Assembly: GCF_017377855.1 (NCBI RefSeq)
Contig: NZ_JAFREP010000002.1
Span: 124,001 to 188,000 of the forward strand
Direction: 5' to 3'
Source: Acanthopleuribacter pedis
GTDB lineage: Bacteria > Acidobacteriota > Holophagae > Acanthopleuribacterales > Acanthopleuribacteraceae
Length of the DNA stretch: 64,000 bases
Shown in pieces: positions 25,818 to 34,799 of this stretch (its first letter is position 1; each line of letters opens with the position of its first letter). The notes under the pieces were generated by a model. It saw nothing but the letters and a program-made list of their open reading frames with translations. It had not been told where the DNA came from and did no database searches. The position numbers were made by a program, and so were the translations under genes.

Positions 25818-26650
25818 CTTCACCGCTGCCGGTGCGGCGCTCTCCGCATTTCGATCTTCACATCGACCGCATTGGTCGCGGTGAACCGGTTTTGGTGATT
25901 CCCGGTTTCGGCTGCGGCAATTGGCTTTTTAAACCAATTGCGCGGCAGCTCCAACCTCGGTATTCGTTTCTATTGCCCGACCTGCCGGGCATGGGCGCCA
26001 GTCCCGACGCGGGTTGTGATTACAGCTTTGAACAATTGGCCGACCATTGCCACTTTTTGATGCAGCGGCTGGGCCATCCCCGTTACCACCTGATCGGCAT
26101 CAGCATGGGCGGTTTTATCGCCCAAAAGCTGCTGCTTCAACACGGCGAAGCCGTTGCCTCATGCGTGTTATTGGCCACCACCGCCGCGCATGAAACCATC
26201 GAGGCGATTCCCTTACTCGATGAAACGCAGCTCCACGCCATGTACCAAATGGAACCCGCGGCCATGGTTCGCGCCAACAGTGAGGCGACCGTCCACCCCG
26301 GCTTCGCCCAACGCGATCCCGCCGCTTACCAACTGCTTCTCGACCAACGCCTTCGCCACGTGGCACCGTTGCGCTCCCTACTGCGACAACGCCGCGCCGT
26401 CGCGCGTTACTTTGAATCCCCGGTGCCGCTGCACCTGATTAACAACCCCGTCTTGTTGCTCACGGGCGACGCCGACCGCCTGGTGCCCACCCAACATGCG
26501 ACCCAACTGGCCGATCAGCTGCCGAACGCGTCGGTGACGCGTTTTGCCGAAAGCGATCACTGGTTTTTTTGGGAACGGCACCACGAAACGGCCGCGGCGA
26601 TTGCGACCTTCCTCGCGGGTGACAAGGCCACGGAATCCCAGGCTGAGTAA
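25811..26650 (+). CDS. alpha/beta hydrolase
   Basis: The product has 279 residues, cytoplasmic, of the alpha/beta-hydrolase fold. The oxyanion region is IPGFGCGNW; the nucleophile elbow is GISMGGF (Ser about 98); the acid is in LLTGDADRLVPT; the His is in AESDHWFFWERHH. It most resembles esterases and lactonases acting on small acyl substrates. GAGGAA precedes the ATG inside the end of the TetR gene. It may hydrolyse the inducer or product of the pathway encoded downstream. The specific substrate is not predictable. Confidence 0.8.
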   Translation: MLTSPLPVRRSPHFDLHIDRIGRGEPVLVIPGFGCGNWLFKPIARQLQPRYSFLLPDLPGMGASPDAGCDYSFEQLADHCHFLMQRLGHPRYHLIGISMGGFIAQKLLLQHGEAVASCVLLATTAAHETIEAIPLLDETQLHAMYQMEPAAMVRANSEATVHPGFAQRDPAAYQLLLDQRLRHVAPLRSLLRQRRAVARYFESPVPLHLINNPVLLLTGDADRLVPTQHATQLADQLPNASVTRFAESDHWFFWERHHETAAAIATFLAGDKATESQAE

Positions 26651-26864
26651 AGGGAAGTCTTTACACAGAGTCTGATAATGTTCCGAAAACCATAACATTT
26701 TTTATAAATTGCCGCTTTATGCCGCGGCGGCCGTCGCGTTAACTGACCGACGGCGACGACCCTCATGGTCGTCATGCGACCGGCGTCGATTCCCGCGCTG
26801 TACCCCCGTCCGGGGGAGGCTGTTGGTGGTTTTCGCGTTCGCCTTGTTTTCACGGGAGTTTACC

Positions 26865-27881
26865 ATGGACATTTCACTTGCTCGGGCGGCCGTTTGGCTG
26901 CCGCCCGACCGCGAACAGGCGGCCGATATTGCCGCCGCCGCCGACCTTCCCCTCGAGGTCGTGCGTGAGAAAATGGGCATCGTGCGCAAGTGCCGCGCCC
27001 GTGCCGAAATGCACCCCAGCGAGATGGCCGTGCGTGCCGCGCGCCTTGCCCTGCGCGACATCGATCCCGATTCCATCGACTTGCTCATGTGGACCGGTTC
27101 CGAATACAAAGATTACCCCGTTTGGTCCGCCGGCATTTACGTGCAGGAACAGCTCGGCCTACGCCGCGCCTGGGCCTTTGACATGGCCGCGCGTTGTTCC
27201 AGCAACGTCGTCGGCCTGCATATCGCCCGTTCGATGATGGCCGCGGATCCCAACATCAATCGGGTGTTGTTGTGCGGCGGCCACCGTACCGGCGACCTCG
27301 CCAATTACCAAGATCCCAATTCGCGGTTCCTCTACAGCCTGGCCGACGGCGGCGCGGCCATGGTGTTGGATCGCGAGGGCGACAATCCCTTGCGCGGCGC
27401 CTCGGTGATTACCGACGGCCGTTTCAGCGAGGACGTGATTATTCCCGGCGGCGGTACCCGCAAAACCAGCCGCGGTGGCTTGGACCACGCCGATACCTTT
27501 CTGACCGTGCCCCACATTGGCGAGATGCGCAAACGCTTGGGCGAAGTGTCCCAACCCAATTTCGTCAAGGTCATTCGCGAAGCGGCCCAATCCCGCGCCA
27601 TTGATTACCTGGCCTTGCTGCACATCAAACGCTCGGCCCACGACGCCTTGCTTCAGGACCTCGAACTCAAACCCTCGCAAAGCATTTACCTCGACCACTT
27701 TGGTCATTTCGGCGCCCCCGACCAAGTCCTGTCGCTGGGGCTGGCCGAAAAAGAGAACCTGCTCCAGCCAGGCAACCTGGTGGTGCTTGCAAGCGCCGGG
27801 ATTGGCTACACTTGGTCCGCTTTAGCTTTTGAATGGAACCGCGCCGTTTTTCACGGCGAGGACACCGCCACCCTTATTTAA
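26865..27881 (+). CDS. FabH-like thiolase-fold acyl-condensing or acyl-transfer enzyme
   Basis: The product has 338 residues. Thiolase-fold hallmarks are present: VREKMGIVRK near the N-terminus, the nucleophile Cys in AARCSSN (about 107), LCGGHRTGD, SLADGGAAMVL and the C-terminal ASAGIGYTWSA. In FabH the other catalytic residues are His and Asn. Here the His is in LLHIKRS, but the position of Asn (usual GNTS) reads DHFGHFG, so Asn is replaced by His. This favours a specialised acyl-CoA condensing enzyme (OleA-like) or an acyl-transferring homologue over housekeeping fatty-acid initiation. I chose the ATG at 26865 because GGGAG lies 8 bases upstream. The longer open frame from 26709 has no ribosome binding site and low-complexity Arg-rich sequence. 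Confidence 0.75.
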   Translation: MDISLARAAVWLPPDREQAADIAAAADLPLEVVREKMGIVRKCRARAEMHPSEMAVRAARLALRDIDPDSIDLLMWTGSEYKDYPVWSAGIYVQEQLGLRRAWAFDMAARCSSNVVGLHIARSMMAADPNINRVLLCGGHRTGDLANYQDPNSRFLYSLADGGAAMVLDREGDNPLRGASVITDGRFSEDVIIPGGGTRKTSRGGLDHADTFLTVPHIGEMRKRLGEVSQPNFVKVIREAAQSRAIDYLALLHIKRSAHDALLQDLELKPSQSIYLDHFGHFGAPDQVLSLGLAEKENLLQPGNLVVLASAGIGYTWSALAFEWNRAVFHGEDTATLI

Positions 27882-27928
27882 TGATGTAGGACGGCGACCC
27901 GGAGCGGCGCCGTGTGAGGAGACCAACC

Positions 27929-28654
27929 GTGAAAGGACTAGACCAAAAAACCGTGATGATTACCGGCGCCAACCAGGGCATTGGCTGGGCGACCGCCGAG
28001 CGGTTTGAGGCCGAGGGGAGTACCCTCTGTTTGGTGGACCGCGACATTTCCGACGTGACCCGCGAACGTTTCGGCGACAAACACCATCTGCTCGCCGCCG
28101 ATCTGGCCACATCCGCGGGCATGCAGGCTGCACTCGAGCTTCTGCGCGACAAAAATTGCGACGTTTTGATTAACAATGCGGGGATCACCCGCGATGCGAC
28201 CATCACCAAAATGACCCGCGCCGACTGGGACAAAGTCATCGCCGTCAACTTGACCGCCGTGTTCGAACTTTGCCAAGGCGCGGCCGTGATGATGAAAGAA
28301 CGCGGCAGTGGTGTGATTCTGAACGCCTCTTCCGTGGTGGCCCACAACGGCAACTTCGGCCAAACCAACTACGCGGCCACCAAGGCGGGTGTGATCGCGA
28401 TGACGCAAACCCTGGCCCGCGAATTGGGCCGCGCCAATGTACGCGTCAACGCGGTTGCACCGGGTTTTATCGAAACCCCGATGACGGAGGCCATTCCCGA
28501 AAAAGTGTTGGACAAAATCCGCCAAAAACCACCCCTGGCCCGCATGGGTCACGCCCACGAAATCGCCGCGGCCTACGCGTTTCTGGCCAGTGACGAGGCT
28601 AGCTACATCACCGGCACGACCCTCAACGTCGACGGTGGTTTGGTGCTGGGTTAA
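27929..28654 (+). CDS. short-chain dehydrogenase/reductase (FabG-like)
   Basis: The product has 241 residues and is a classical SDR. Cofactor site TGANQGIG (about 11-18), NNAG (about 82), active-site Ser in NASSVV (about 133) and Y-x-x-x-K in YAATK (about 147-151) are all present, with the terminal ITGTTLNVDGG. It should reduce a 3-oxoacyl or similar keto group with NAD(P)H. GAGGAG lies 7 bases before a GTG at 27929, which I take as the start. It follows the FabH-like gene by 47 bases, as expected for condensation followed by reduction. It is shorter than OleD-type extended SDRs. Confidence 0.85.
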   Translation: MKGLDQKTVMITGANQGIGWATAERFEAEGSTLCLVDRDISDVTRERFGDKHHLLAADLATSAGMQAALELLRDKNCDVLINNAGITRDATITKMTRADWDKVIAVNLTAVFELCQGAAVMMKERGSGVILNASSVVAHNGNFGQTNYAATKAGVIAMTQTLARELGRANVRVNAVAPGFIETPMTEAIPEKVLDKIRQKPPLARMGHAHEIAAAYAFLASDEASYITGTTLNVDGGLVLG

Positions 28655-28657
28655 GCG

Positions 28658-29470
28658 GTGATTGCCTTGTCTTCCTCCTCTGTGAAGGCCGCTTTTTTCG
28701 GGGCCGAATTGATCGGTCCCGAAAAGGGTGTCCCGCTGCTGCTGCTCAACGGCTTGTTCGCCGCGCGGCAAAGCTGGGACGGCGCCCTGGGTTACCTTGG
28801 CCAAACGCGTGTCATCCGTTACGACGCGCGCGGCCAGGGGGAAACCCCCGCGGCGGAAGGCGTTTACCGTCTGGAACAACAGGTCGCGGACGCCCTCGCC
28901 GTATTGGATGGGTTGGACATTCAGCGCTGCCACCTGGCGGGCATCAGCAACGGCGCCCGCGTGGCCCTCGCCCTGGCGGCCAAACACCCGGAGCGGGTCG
29001 TCGCCATCGCCGCGGCCCACGCTTTTGCCAACCCGACCCTTGTCCAGCGCGCGGTGCTGCAATCCTGGCTGGAGGCCCATCGCGCCGGCGGCGGCACCTG
29101 TCGCTTCGACGTGGCCGCCCCCTGGATTTGGAGCGAAACGGCCATGGGCGATTTACCCGACCTGATCGCATCCTACCGCGAGCGCGCCGACGACCGCGAT
29201 CACGCCGCGGTGGAAAGCCTGATCCTCGGTGCCCTCGACGGGTCGATTGACCTAAGCGCGGTTAAGGCACCGACCCTCTTGCTCAGTGGCGCGCACGATT
29301 TATTAACCCCGCCCCATGCGATGCAAGCCATGGCCGACGCCTTGCCCGACGCCCGGCTCACCGTGGTTGCCGGCGCCCACGCCGCTTTGCTGGAACGGCC
29401 CGCGTTGTTTGCAGAAACCATCGCGCCTTTTTTCGCGGGTTTACAAGGAGGAAACGCGCATGTGGTTTGA
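28658..29470 (+). CDS. alpha/beta hydrolase
   Basis: The product has 270 residues, cytoplasmic. Nucleophile elbow GISNGAR (Ser about 97), acid in LLSGAHDLL, His in VAGAHAALLER. It resembles BioH/3-oxoadipate-enol-lactonase type hydrolases that open lactones or cleave C-C bonds. A GTG at 28658 is the start, 3 bases after the SDR stop, with no obvious Shine-Dalgarno and probably coupled. Its 3' end overlaps the ligase gene by 11 bases. By position it could fill the OleB-like role in a beta-lactone or olefin-type pathway. Confidence 0.8.
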   Translation: MIALSSSSVKAAFFGAELIGPEKGVPLLLLNGLFAARQSWDGALGYLGQTRVIRYDARGQGETPAAEGVYRLEQQVADALAVLDGLDIQRCHLAGISNGARVALALAAKHPERVVAIAAAHAFANPTLVQRAVLQSWLEAHRAGGGTCRFDVAAPWIWSETAMGDLPDLIASYRERADDRDHAAVESLILGALDGSIDLSAVKAPTLLLSGAHDLLTPPHAMQAMADALPDARLTVVAGAHAALLERPALFAETIAPFFAGLQGGNAHVV

Positions 29471-30938
29471 TTTTTTAGCCGAAAACGCATCGCGTTTTGG
29501 TGATCGCATCGCCTTGGAACAGGCCGGCGACGGCGCCACCATGACCTACGCCGCCATGGACCGGCTTGCCGACCGTTGGGCGACCTACCTCCACCAACTG
29601 GGTGTTGGGGAAGGGGACCGCGTCGTCGTGCTGGCGACCAACCGCGCCGAACATCTGCACCTCTTTTTCGCCTGCCTGCGCCTCGGTGCCTTGTTGGTTC
29701 CTTTGAACTACCGCCTCAGCCCGGCCGAATGGACCCAACAGTTGGATCACATTGAAGCCACATGTGTTTTGCTCGGCGCGGACTTCCATCTCGACCATCC
29801 CGCCGCCTTCTATTTGGATTTGGTGACCCTGCCTGAAACGACCGCTTTTGTCGCCGCGCCCGTCGATCCACAACGGCCGCTGTTGATGTTGTTCACTTCC
29901 GGTTCCAGCGGTTGCCCCAAGGGTGTGTTGCTCCACGGCGCCATGCTCGGCGCCAACATCGTACAAACCCGCCTCAATTGGGAACTGGACAGCCGTGATG
30001 CGAGCAGTACCCACGCGCCCTTTTTCCACACCGGTGGTTACAACGTGCTGACCTTGCCGCTGTTACAGGCCGGCGGTCGCATCCTTTTGGTTGATTGTTT
30101 TCAACCTGACCAGATCCTTGATTTAATGAACGCCGGCAAAATCACCGTTTTCTTCGGCGTGCCGACCATGTTCGACTTGCTGGCGCGTCACGCCGCCTTC
30201 GCCGGCTGTGATCTATCCCAACTGCGCTTCGTGATTTCCGGCGGCGCCCCCTGCCAACAGGCCGTGATGCAGGTTTGGCGCGAACGCGGCGTGTGTTTCC
30301 GCCAAGGGTTCGGCATGACCGAGGTTGGTCCCAACTGCTTCACCATCGACGACGCCACCGCGCGCCGCAAGCCGGCCGCCGTCGGTTGGCCGATGCTCGG
30401 CACATGCATGCTGTTGTTGGACGAGGATGACCAACCCGTTGGCGACGGCGGTGTGGGCGAGCTGTGCATCGCCGGGCCGCACCTGTGCGCCGGCTACCGC
30501 AACAACGCCGCTTCGACCGCATCAGCCCGCCACGGCCAATTCTGGCGCACCGGCGACCTGGCTCAACGCGACGCCCAAGGTTGCTACACCATCGTGGGTC
30601 GCAAAAAAGAGATGTACATCAGCGGCGGCGAAAACGTGTTCCCCGGCGAGGTGGTGCGTCACCTGATCAACATGGCCGACGTGCGCGACGCCCATGTGAT
30701 CGGTGTTCCCGACCAACGCTGGGGCGAGGTCGGTTTCGCCTTCCTGCTCACCGAACAAAGCTACGATGTGGCCGCCGTACGCGCCTTTCTCGAACCGCAC
30801 CTGTCCCGTTACAAACACCCGCGCCACCTGGTCTGTCTGACCGAACTACCGTTGCTCGCCAACGGCAAAGTCAACCGCAAAGCACTCACCGAAACCGCCC
30901 TAAAAACCATACAAGCCGGGGTTCAATATGCTTCCTGA
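29460..30938 (+). CDS. AMP-dependent acyl-CoA synthetase/ligase
   Basis: The product has 492 residues of the ANL superfamily. The P-loop is LFTSGSSGCPKG (about 150-161), the A5-type motif GFGMTEVGP (about 283), the hinge WRTGDLAQRD, then GRKKEMYISGGENVFPGEVV (about 378-397) and the C-terminal lysine in LLANGKVNRK (about 475). It should activate a carboxylic acid to an acyl adenylate and thioester. All conserved motifs are intact. AAGGAGGAAAC precedes the ATG at 29460. It overlaps both neighbours by 11 bases, so it belongs to the operon. The motif set is that of an ordinary acyl-CoA ligase. OleC-type beta-lactone synthetases are usually longer. Confidence 0.85.
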   Translation: MWFDFLAENASRFGDRIALEQAGDGATMTYAAMDRLADRWATYLHQLGVGEGDRVVVLATNRAEHLHLFFACLRLGALLVPLNYRLSPAEWTQQLDHIEATCVLLGADFHLDHPAAFYLDLVTLPETTAFVAAPVDPQRPLLMLFTSGSSGCPKGVLLHGAMLGANIVQTRLNWELDSRDASSTHAPFFHTGGYNVLTLPLLQAGGRILLVDCFQPDQILDLMNAGKITVFFGVPTMFDLLARHAAFAGCDLSQLRFVISGGAPCQQAVMQVWRERGVCFRQGFGMTEVGPNCFTIDDATARRKPAAVGWPMLGTCMLLLDEDDQPVGDGGVGELCIAGPHLCAGYRNNAASTASARHGQFWRTGDLAQRDAQGCYTIVGRKKEMYISGGENVFPGEVVRHLINMADVRDAHVIGVPDQRWGEVGFAFLLTEQSYDVAAVRAFLEPHLSRYKHPRHLVCLTELPLLANGKVNRKALTETALKTIQAGVQYAS

Positions 30939-32406
30939 AACATCGATTCCCTGGTTTGCCTACCTGGTTACCGCCTTTTACGTCGGCCTGACCTATTTCC
31001 TCAGCGTCAAAGGCATGCGTCGCACCAAATCGCTGGCCGGTTTTTCCATCGGCAACGGTGACATGAGCCCGGTTCTGGTCGGTCTGACCATGGCCTCCTC
31101 GATTGCCTCCACCGCAACCTTTGTCATTAACCCCGGTTTCGTTTACACCCACGGATTGTCCGCCTTTTTGCACTACGGCGTGGCCGCTTCAGGCGGCATC
31201 ATCGCCGCGCTGCTCCTGCTGTGCCACGGCTTCCGCCGCACCGGCGCGCGCTACAAGGCGCTGACGATCCCCCATTGGATCCGCGAACACTACGGCAGCC
31301 GCGGCCTGGCCTTGTTTTTCGCGCTGATTAATCTGCTCAGCATTACCTTTGTCGTGCTGATCCTGGTGGGGTGCGCCATTCTTACCGCGCAACTGTTCGA
31401 CATCTCGCGCCAAGCCGCGCTCATCGCCGTGTTGTTGTTCGTGTTTAGTTACGTGCTCATGGGCGGCACCTACGCCCACGCCTACACCAACAGCTTCCAA
31501 GCCGTGCTGATGCTGTTCATCGCGGTGGCTTTGTTCGTTTCCGGTTTGGGTTATTTCAACGGCGACTTTTTCGGCAGCCTGGCGGCGGTTTCGCCCCAAT
31601 TTGCCGCGCCTCTTAATGCCGAATCAACGCTTTACTACGACTTTTGGTCCGTGTTCGCCTCCGGGTTTATCGTCACCTTCGCGCTGATGATGCAACCCCA
31701 CATTTTGACCAAGGTCCTGTACCTCAAAAATGATCGCGATGTGAAATGGTTCCTGGTTACCGCCATCGGTGCCGGCCTGATCTTTTCACTGATGCTGTTC
31801 ACTGGTTTTTACGCGCGCCTCAGCGGCTTGGAAGTAGGGAGCCAAGACGCCGTGGTTGCGCATTATATTGCCGCCGAGATGGAAGGCATCGTCGGCGGCA
31901 CTTTTTTTCTCACCATCATTACCATCGCGTTGCTGGCCGCGGGGATGTCTACCCTCGACGGCATATTGGTTTCGCTTTCGGCGATGGTGGTCAACGACCT
32001 GTATTTCCCTTTTAGCAAAGCGGCCGACAAGGAACGCCTCGGGCTTCACTTGTCGCGGCTGGTGCTGGTTGTGATTGGTTTGGTTGCCTTTGCTTTGGCG
32101 TGGCAACCGCCTGCTCTGGTGGGGCTTTTCGCGCAGAAAGGGGTGTACGGGCTGGCGGCGGCGTCGGTTGTACCGATTGTTTTCGGTGTGCTGATGCGTC
32201 GTCCCGTGTCGGCCTGGATCGCGGCTTCCGCCGCGGTTTGTGGGTTGACCGTTCATCTGGCTCTGCACTTGGGTTTCGGGGTGGCAAATCCAAGTGTATC
32301 TGCTAGTTACGCCATTTTGGCGAGTTTCTGTCTGGGTTTTGTGTGTCTGGGGCTCGACCGTCCCGCCGAGGTTGGCGCGACCGTGACCGCCGCCGAACCC
32401 CAATGA
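30928..32406 (+). CDS. sodium:solute symporter (SSF family)
   Basis: The product has 492 residues with about 13 transmembrane helices. The family sequence near helix 2 is visible (MASSIASTATFVINPGF), with the helix 4-5 region and a short polar C-terminus. SSF proteins import organic solutes with sodium ions. Members next to acyl-CoA ligases often carry short carboxylates. The start overlaps the ligase gene by 11 bases, so it is translationally coupled. Its likely role is to bring the pathway's substrate across the inner membrane after uptake by the TonB-dependent receptor encoded next. Confidence 0.85.
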   Translation: MLPETSIPWFAYLVTAFYVGLTYFLSVKGMRRTKSLAGFSIGNGDMSPVLVGLTMASSIASTATFVINPGFVYTHGLSAFLHYGVAASGGIIAALLLLCHGFRRTGARYKALTIPHWIREHYGSRGLALFFALINLLSITFVVLILVGCAILTAQLFDISRQAALIAVLLFVFSYVLMGGTYAHAYTNSFQAVLMLFIAVALFVSGLGYFNGDFFGSLAAVSPQFAAPLNAESTLYYDFWSVFASGFIVTFALMMQPHILTKVLYLKNDRDVKWFLVTAIGAGLIFSLMLFTGFYARLSGLEVGSQDAVVAHYIAAEMEGIVGGTFFLTIITIALLAAGMSTLDGILVSLSAMVVNDLYFPFSKAADKERLGLHLSRLVLVVIGLVAFALAWQPPALVGLFAQKGVYGLAAASVVPIVFGVLMRRPVSAWIAASAAVCGLTVHLALHLGFGVANPSVSASYAILASFCLGFVCLGLDRPAEVGATVTAAEPQ

Positions 32407-32505
32407 TCCACGACCGAACAACCCCTGTTTCCATACCTAAAAAATGCGGCTCAACCGTTTCGTCTATCGCGGTTCACCCGTGTTTCTGCTTGAAGGAGCG
32501 CCACG

Positions 32506-34683
32506 ATGAAAGTCCTCAGTGCCTACCGTTCACCCCAACGGCTTTTGATGCTCGCCGCACTGCTTGTTATGACCTGCCCGCTTTGGGCCCAGTCCGAAAC
32601 CCAAGAACAAACCGAACCCGACGCGGTCACCGTGGAGGAATCCCTGGTGATCACCGCTTCCAAACGCCCGGAAAAACGCATGGAAGCGCCCTCGACCATT
32701 GAAACCGTGACCAGCCAAGGTTTGCTGGAATCGGCAGCGACCACCTTCTCCGGCGCCTTGGCTCAGGTCAAAGGTGTGGATTTCGCCAACGGCGGCATCA
32801 ACCTGCAAAAAGTATCCACGCGCGGCTTCAGCTCCTCGTTTAACTCGCGCATGCTGTCGCTTGTCGACGGCCGTTTGTCGACGCTGCCGGGCGCCGGTTT
32901 GCCCCAGGGCGGGCTGGCACCGGTTTCTTCGCTGGACATTCGTTCGATGGAGTTAATTCTCGGCCCCGCCGGCGCATTGTACGGTTCCAACACCACCGCC
33001 GGCGTGCTCAACATCATCACCAAAACCCCCTGGGACGAGGAAGGTTTGAGTGTCGCTTTTAAAGGCGGCGAACAGAACCTCGTCGACGCCAAGTTCCGTT
33101 ACGCCCAGGTGTTTGAGGGCGGCTGGGGCTTTAAACTCACCGGCCAATACCTCAGCGCCGACGAATTTGTCTCCGACAACGTGTTTGACGTTTCCGGCGC
33201 CAATCAAACCGGTTACGCCTCCCAGGCCGAATTGCAGGCCGCGCTTGACGCCGGCACCGCCTACCGCGAGGAAGACTTGGTGGTGGGCGACTACGATGTG
33301 TTGTCCACCAAAGCCGAAATGACCGCGTACTACCGTCGTGGGGAAACCATGTTCACCGCGCTCGTGGGTTGGTCCGAAAACGACAGCTTTGGCGTGACCA
33401 ACGTCGGCCGCAACCGCATCGACGGTTGGGAAATCGGCCACGTGCAGTTTAAAGCGAGCGCGCCGCGCTGGTTTTTCCAGGTGACCCGCACCGGTGAAGA
33501 TGCCGGCAACACCTACTCCATCCAAAACGTGCCCGCGCAACTTGCCGCCGGTTTGAGTCTGGAGCAGGCCGCCGACGCCGCCAAGTTCATCAACGATTCC
33601 TACCTCAACGACGTCGAATTCCAAACCAACTACGAGGTCGGCAACCTGTTCCTGGTCGCCGGTTTGAGTTACCGTGAGTACCAGCCCAATTCCGAGGGCA
33701 GCTATTTAGATGACTTCATCCTGCCGGACGGCACCAAAAACGATATTTCCCGTGATGAAAAAGGCGTTTACTTACAAGCGGATTGGCGTTTGATGGAAGA
33801 CCGTTTGCGCGTGGTTGCCGCCGGTCGCTACGACGACTTCTCCGAGTTCGACAGCCAGTTCAGCCCCAAATTGGGCGTGACCTACAACGTCCACAACCAC
33901 CACCTGCGCGCCAACTTCATGAGTTCCTACCGTGCGCCGGAAATTATCGAAACCCACCTGTATTTCTTCAACGGCTTGGCGCGCGGCAATTTAAATGGTT
34001 TCACCATTCAAGATGCCGCCGGCAACACCATCAGCGAAATCGCCGGTTTGGCGCCCGAAGAAGTCACCACCTTTGAGGTTGGTTACCGCGGCCTGTTCAA
34101 CAACGCCCTGATGATCGACGCCGTCGCTTACCGCTCCGATTACGAGGACTTCATTAGCCCGCTGCAGGTGGTGGCCCACCCCGCTTTTGGTACGACCGCC
34201 GTTGACAGTCAAGGCGCCGTGTTGCCGCTGCTGTTCACCTATTTGAACTACGGCAAGGCTCAGATCGAAGGTTTTGATTTGGGGGTGGATTACTTCTTCA
34301 ACGACAAAATCAGCCTCAAGTCGAGCATTGGTTACGCCAAGCTGGACTCCTTCGAAAACACCACCACCATTCCCGACATCCCCTTCAACACCCCGGAATG
34401 GAAGTACAAGGCGAGCCTGAACATCAAAGACCTGTTCGCGCCCAATTCCTTCCTGACCCTGACCGGCCGTCGCGTCAATGCCTACGACTACCTGTCCGGC
34501 AACTGGTCCGGCCGCATCGATACCTTCAGCGAGTTCAACCTGGCCGCGGGCTACACGGTTCCCAAGGTCGACACCCTGCTCAAGTTGAGTTGGTCCAACG
34601 TCACCGATGAGGACAAAACCCAGTTGCTCGGCACGCCCGCGCAGCCCAGTTTCCTCACCTTCGAGATCTACCAAAAGTTTTAA
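32506..34683 (+). CDS. TonB-dependent outer-membrane receptor
   Basis: The product has 725 residues with a signal peptide (LLMLAALLVMTCPLWAQ) and a TonB-box-like stretch ESLVITASKR near 45-55. The plug domain follows (about 60-190: KVSTRGFSSSF, LILGPAGALYGSNTTAGVLNIITK), then a 22-strand barrel ending in aromatic strand FLTFEIYQKF. It imports a scarce or bulky ligand across the outer membrane using proton-motive energy. AAGGAG precedes the ATG. It lies 99 bases after the symporter gene and is probably part of the same transcript. A family 2 hairpin (34693-34757) just after the stop may end that transcript. Confidence 0.9.
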   Translation: MKVLSAYRSPQRLLMLAALLVMTCPLWAQSETQEQTEPDAVTVEESLVITASKRPEKRMEAPSTIETVTSQGLLESAATTFSGALAQVKGVDFANGGINLQKVSTRGFSSSFNSRMLSLVDGRLSTLPGAGLPQGGLAPVSSLDIRSMELILGPAGALYGSNTTAGVLNIITKTPWDEEGLSVAFKGGEQNLVDAKFRYAQVFEGGWGFKLTGQYLSADEFVSDNVFDVSGANQTGYASQAELQAALDAGTAYREEDLVVGDYDVLSTKAEMTAYYRRGETMFTALVGWSENDSFGVTNVGRNRIDGWEIGHVQFKASAPRWFFQVTRTGEDAGNTYSIQNVPAQLAAGLSLEQAADAAKFINDSYLNDVEFQTNYEVGNLFLVAGLSYREYQPNSEGSYLDDFILPDGTKNDISRDEKGVYLQADWRLMEDRLRVVAAGRYDDFSEFDSQFSPKLGVTYNVHNHHLRANFMSSYRAPEIIETHLYFFNGLARGNLNGFTIQDAAGNTISEIAGLAPEEVTTFEVGYRGLFNNALMIDAVAYRSDYEDFISPLQVVAHPAFGTTAVDSQGAVLPLLFTYLNYGKAQIEGFDLGVDYFFNDKISLKSSIGYAKLDSFENTTTIPDIPFNTPEWKYKASLNIKDLFAPNSFLTLTGRRVNAYDYLSGNWSGRIDTFSEFNLAAGYTVPKVDTLLKLSWSNVTDEDKTQLLGTPAQPSFLTFEIYQKF

Positions 34684-34692
34684 GCGATTCGC

Positions 34693-34757
34693 TTAGCCCG
34701 CATTTCTCACAAGGATTCGTAGCGAGAAGCAGAAAACCTTGTGAGATATGCGGGTTA
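34693..34757. repeat. short palindromic repeat, family 2, copy 3
   Basis: This 65-bp copy carries only the left-hand hairpin of the family: TAGCCCGCATTTCTCACAAG pairs with CTTGTGAGATATGCGGGTTA. It starts 10 bases after the TonB receptor stop and ends 43 bases before the next start. The long stem makes it a plausible transcription attenuator between the two genes. Confidence 0.7.
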
Positions 34758-34799
34758 GGGCGGGCGGTTAACCGCTCGCCCCATGGGCAAGGGGGAACC

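Noticed and set aside
26709-26864. N-terminal extension of the FabH-like gene
   Set aside because: The extra 52 codons are Arg/Ala-rich low-complexity sequence without a ribosome binding site, while the ATG at 26865 has GGGAG upstream.
28658-30938. Complete oleABCD olefin cluster
   Set aside because: The SDR is FabG-like and the ligase has ordinary acyl-CoA motifs; only the mix of enzyme classes agrees, so I list it as a resemblance only.
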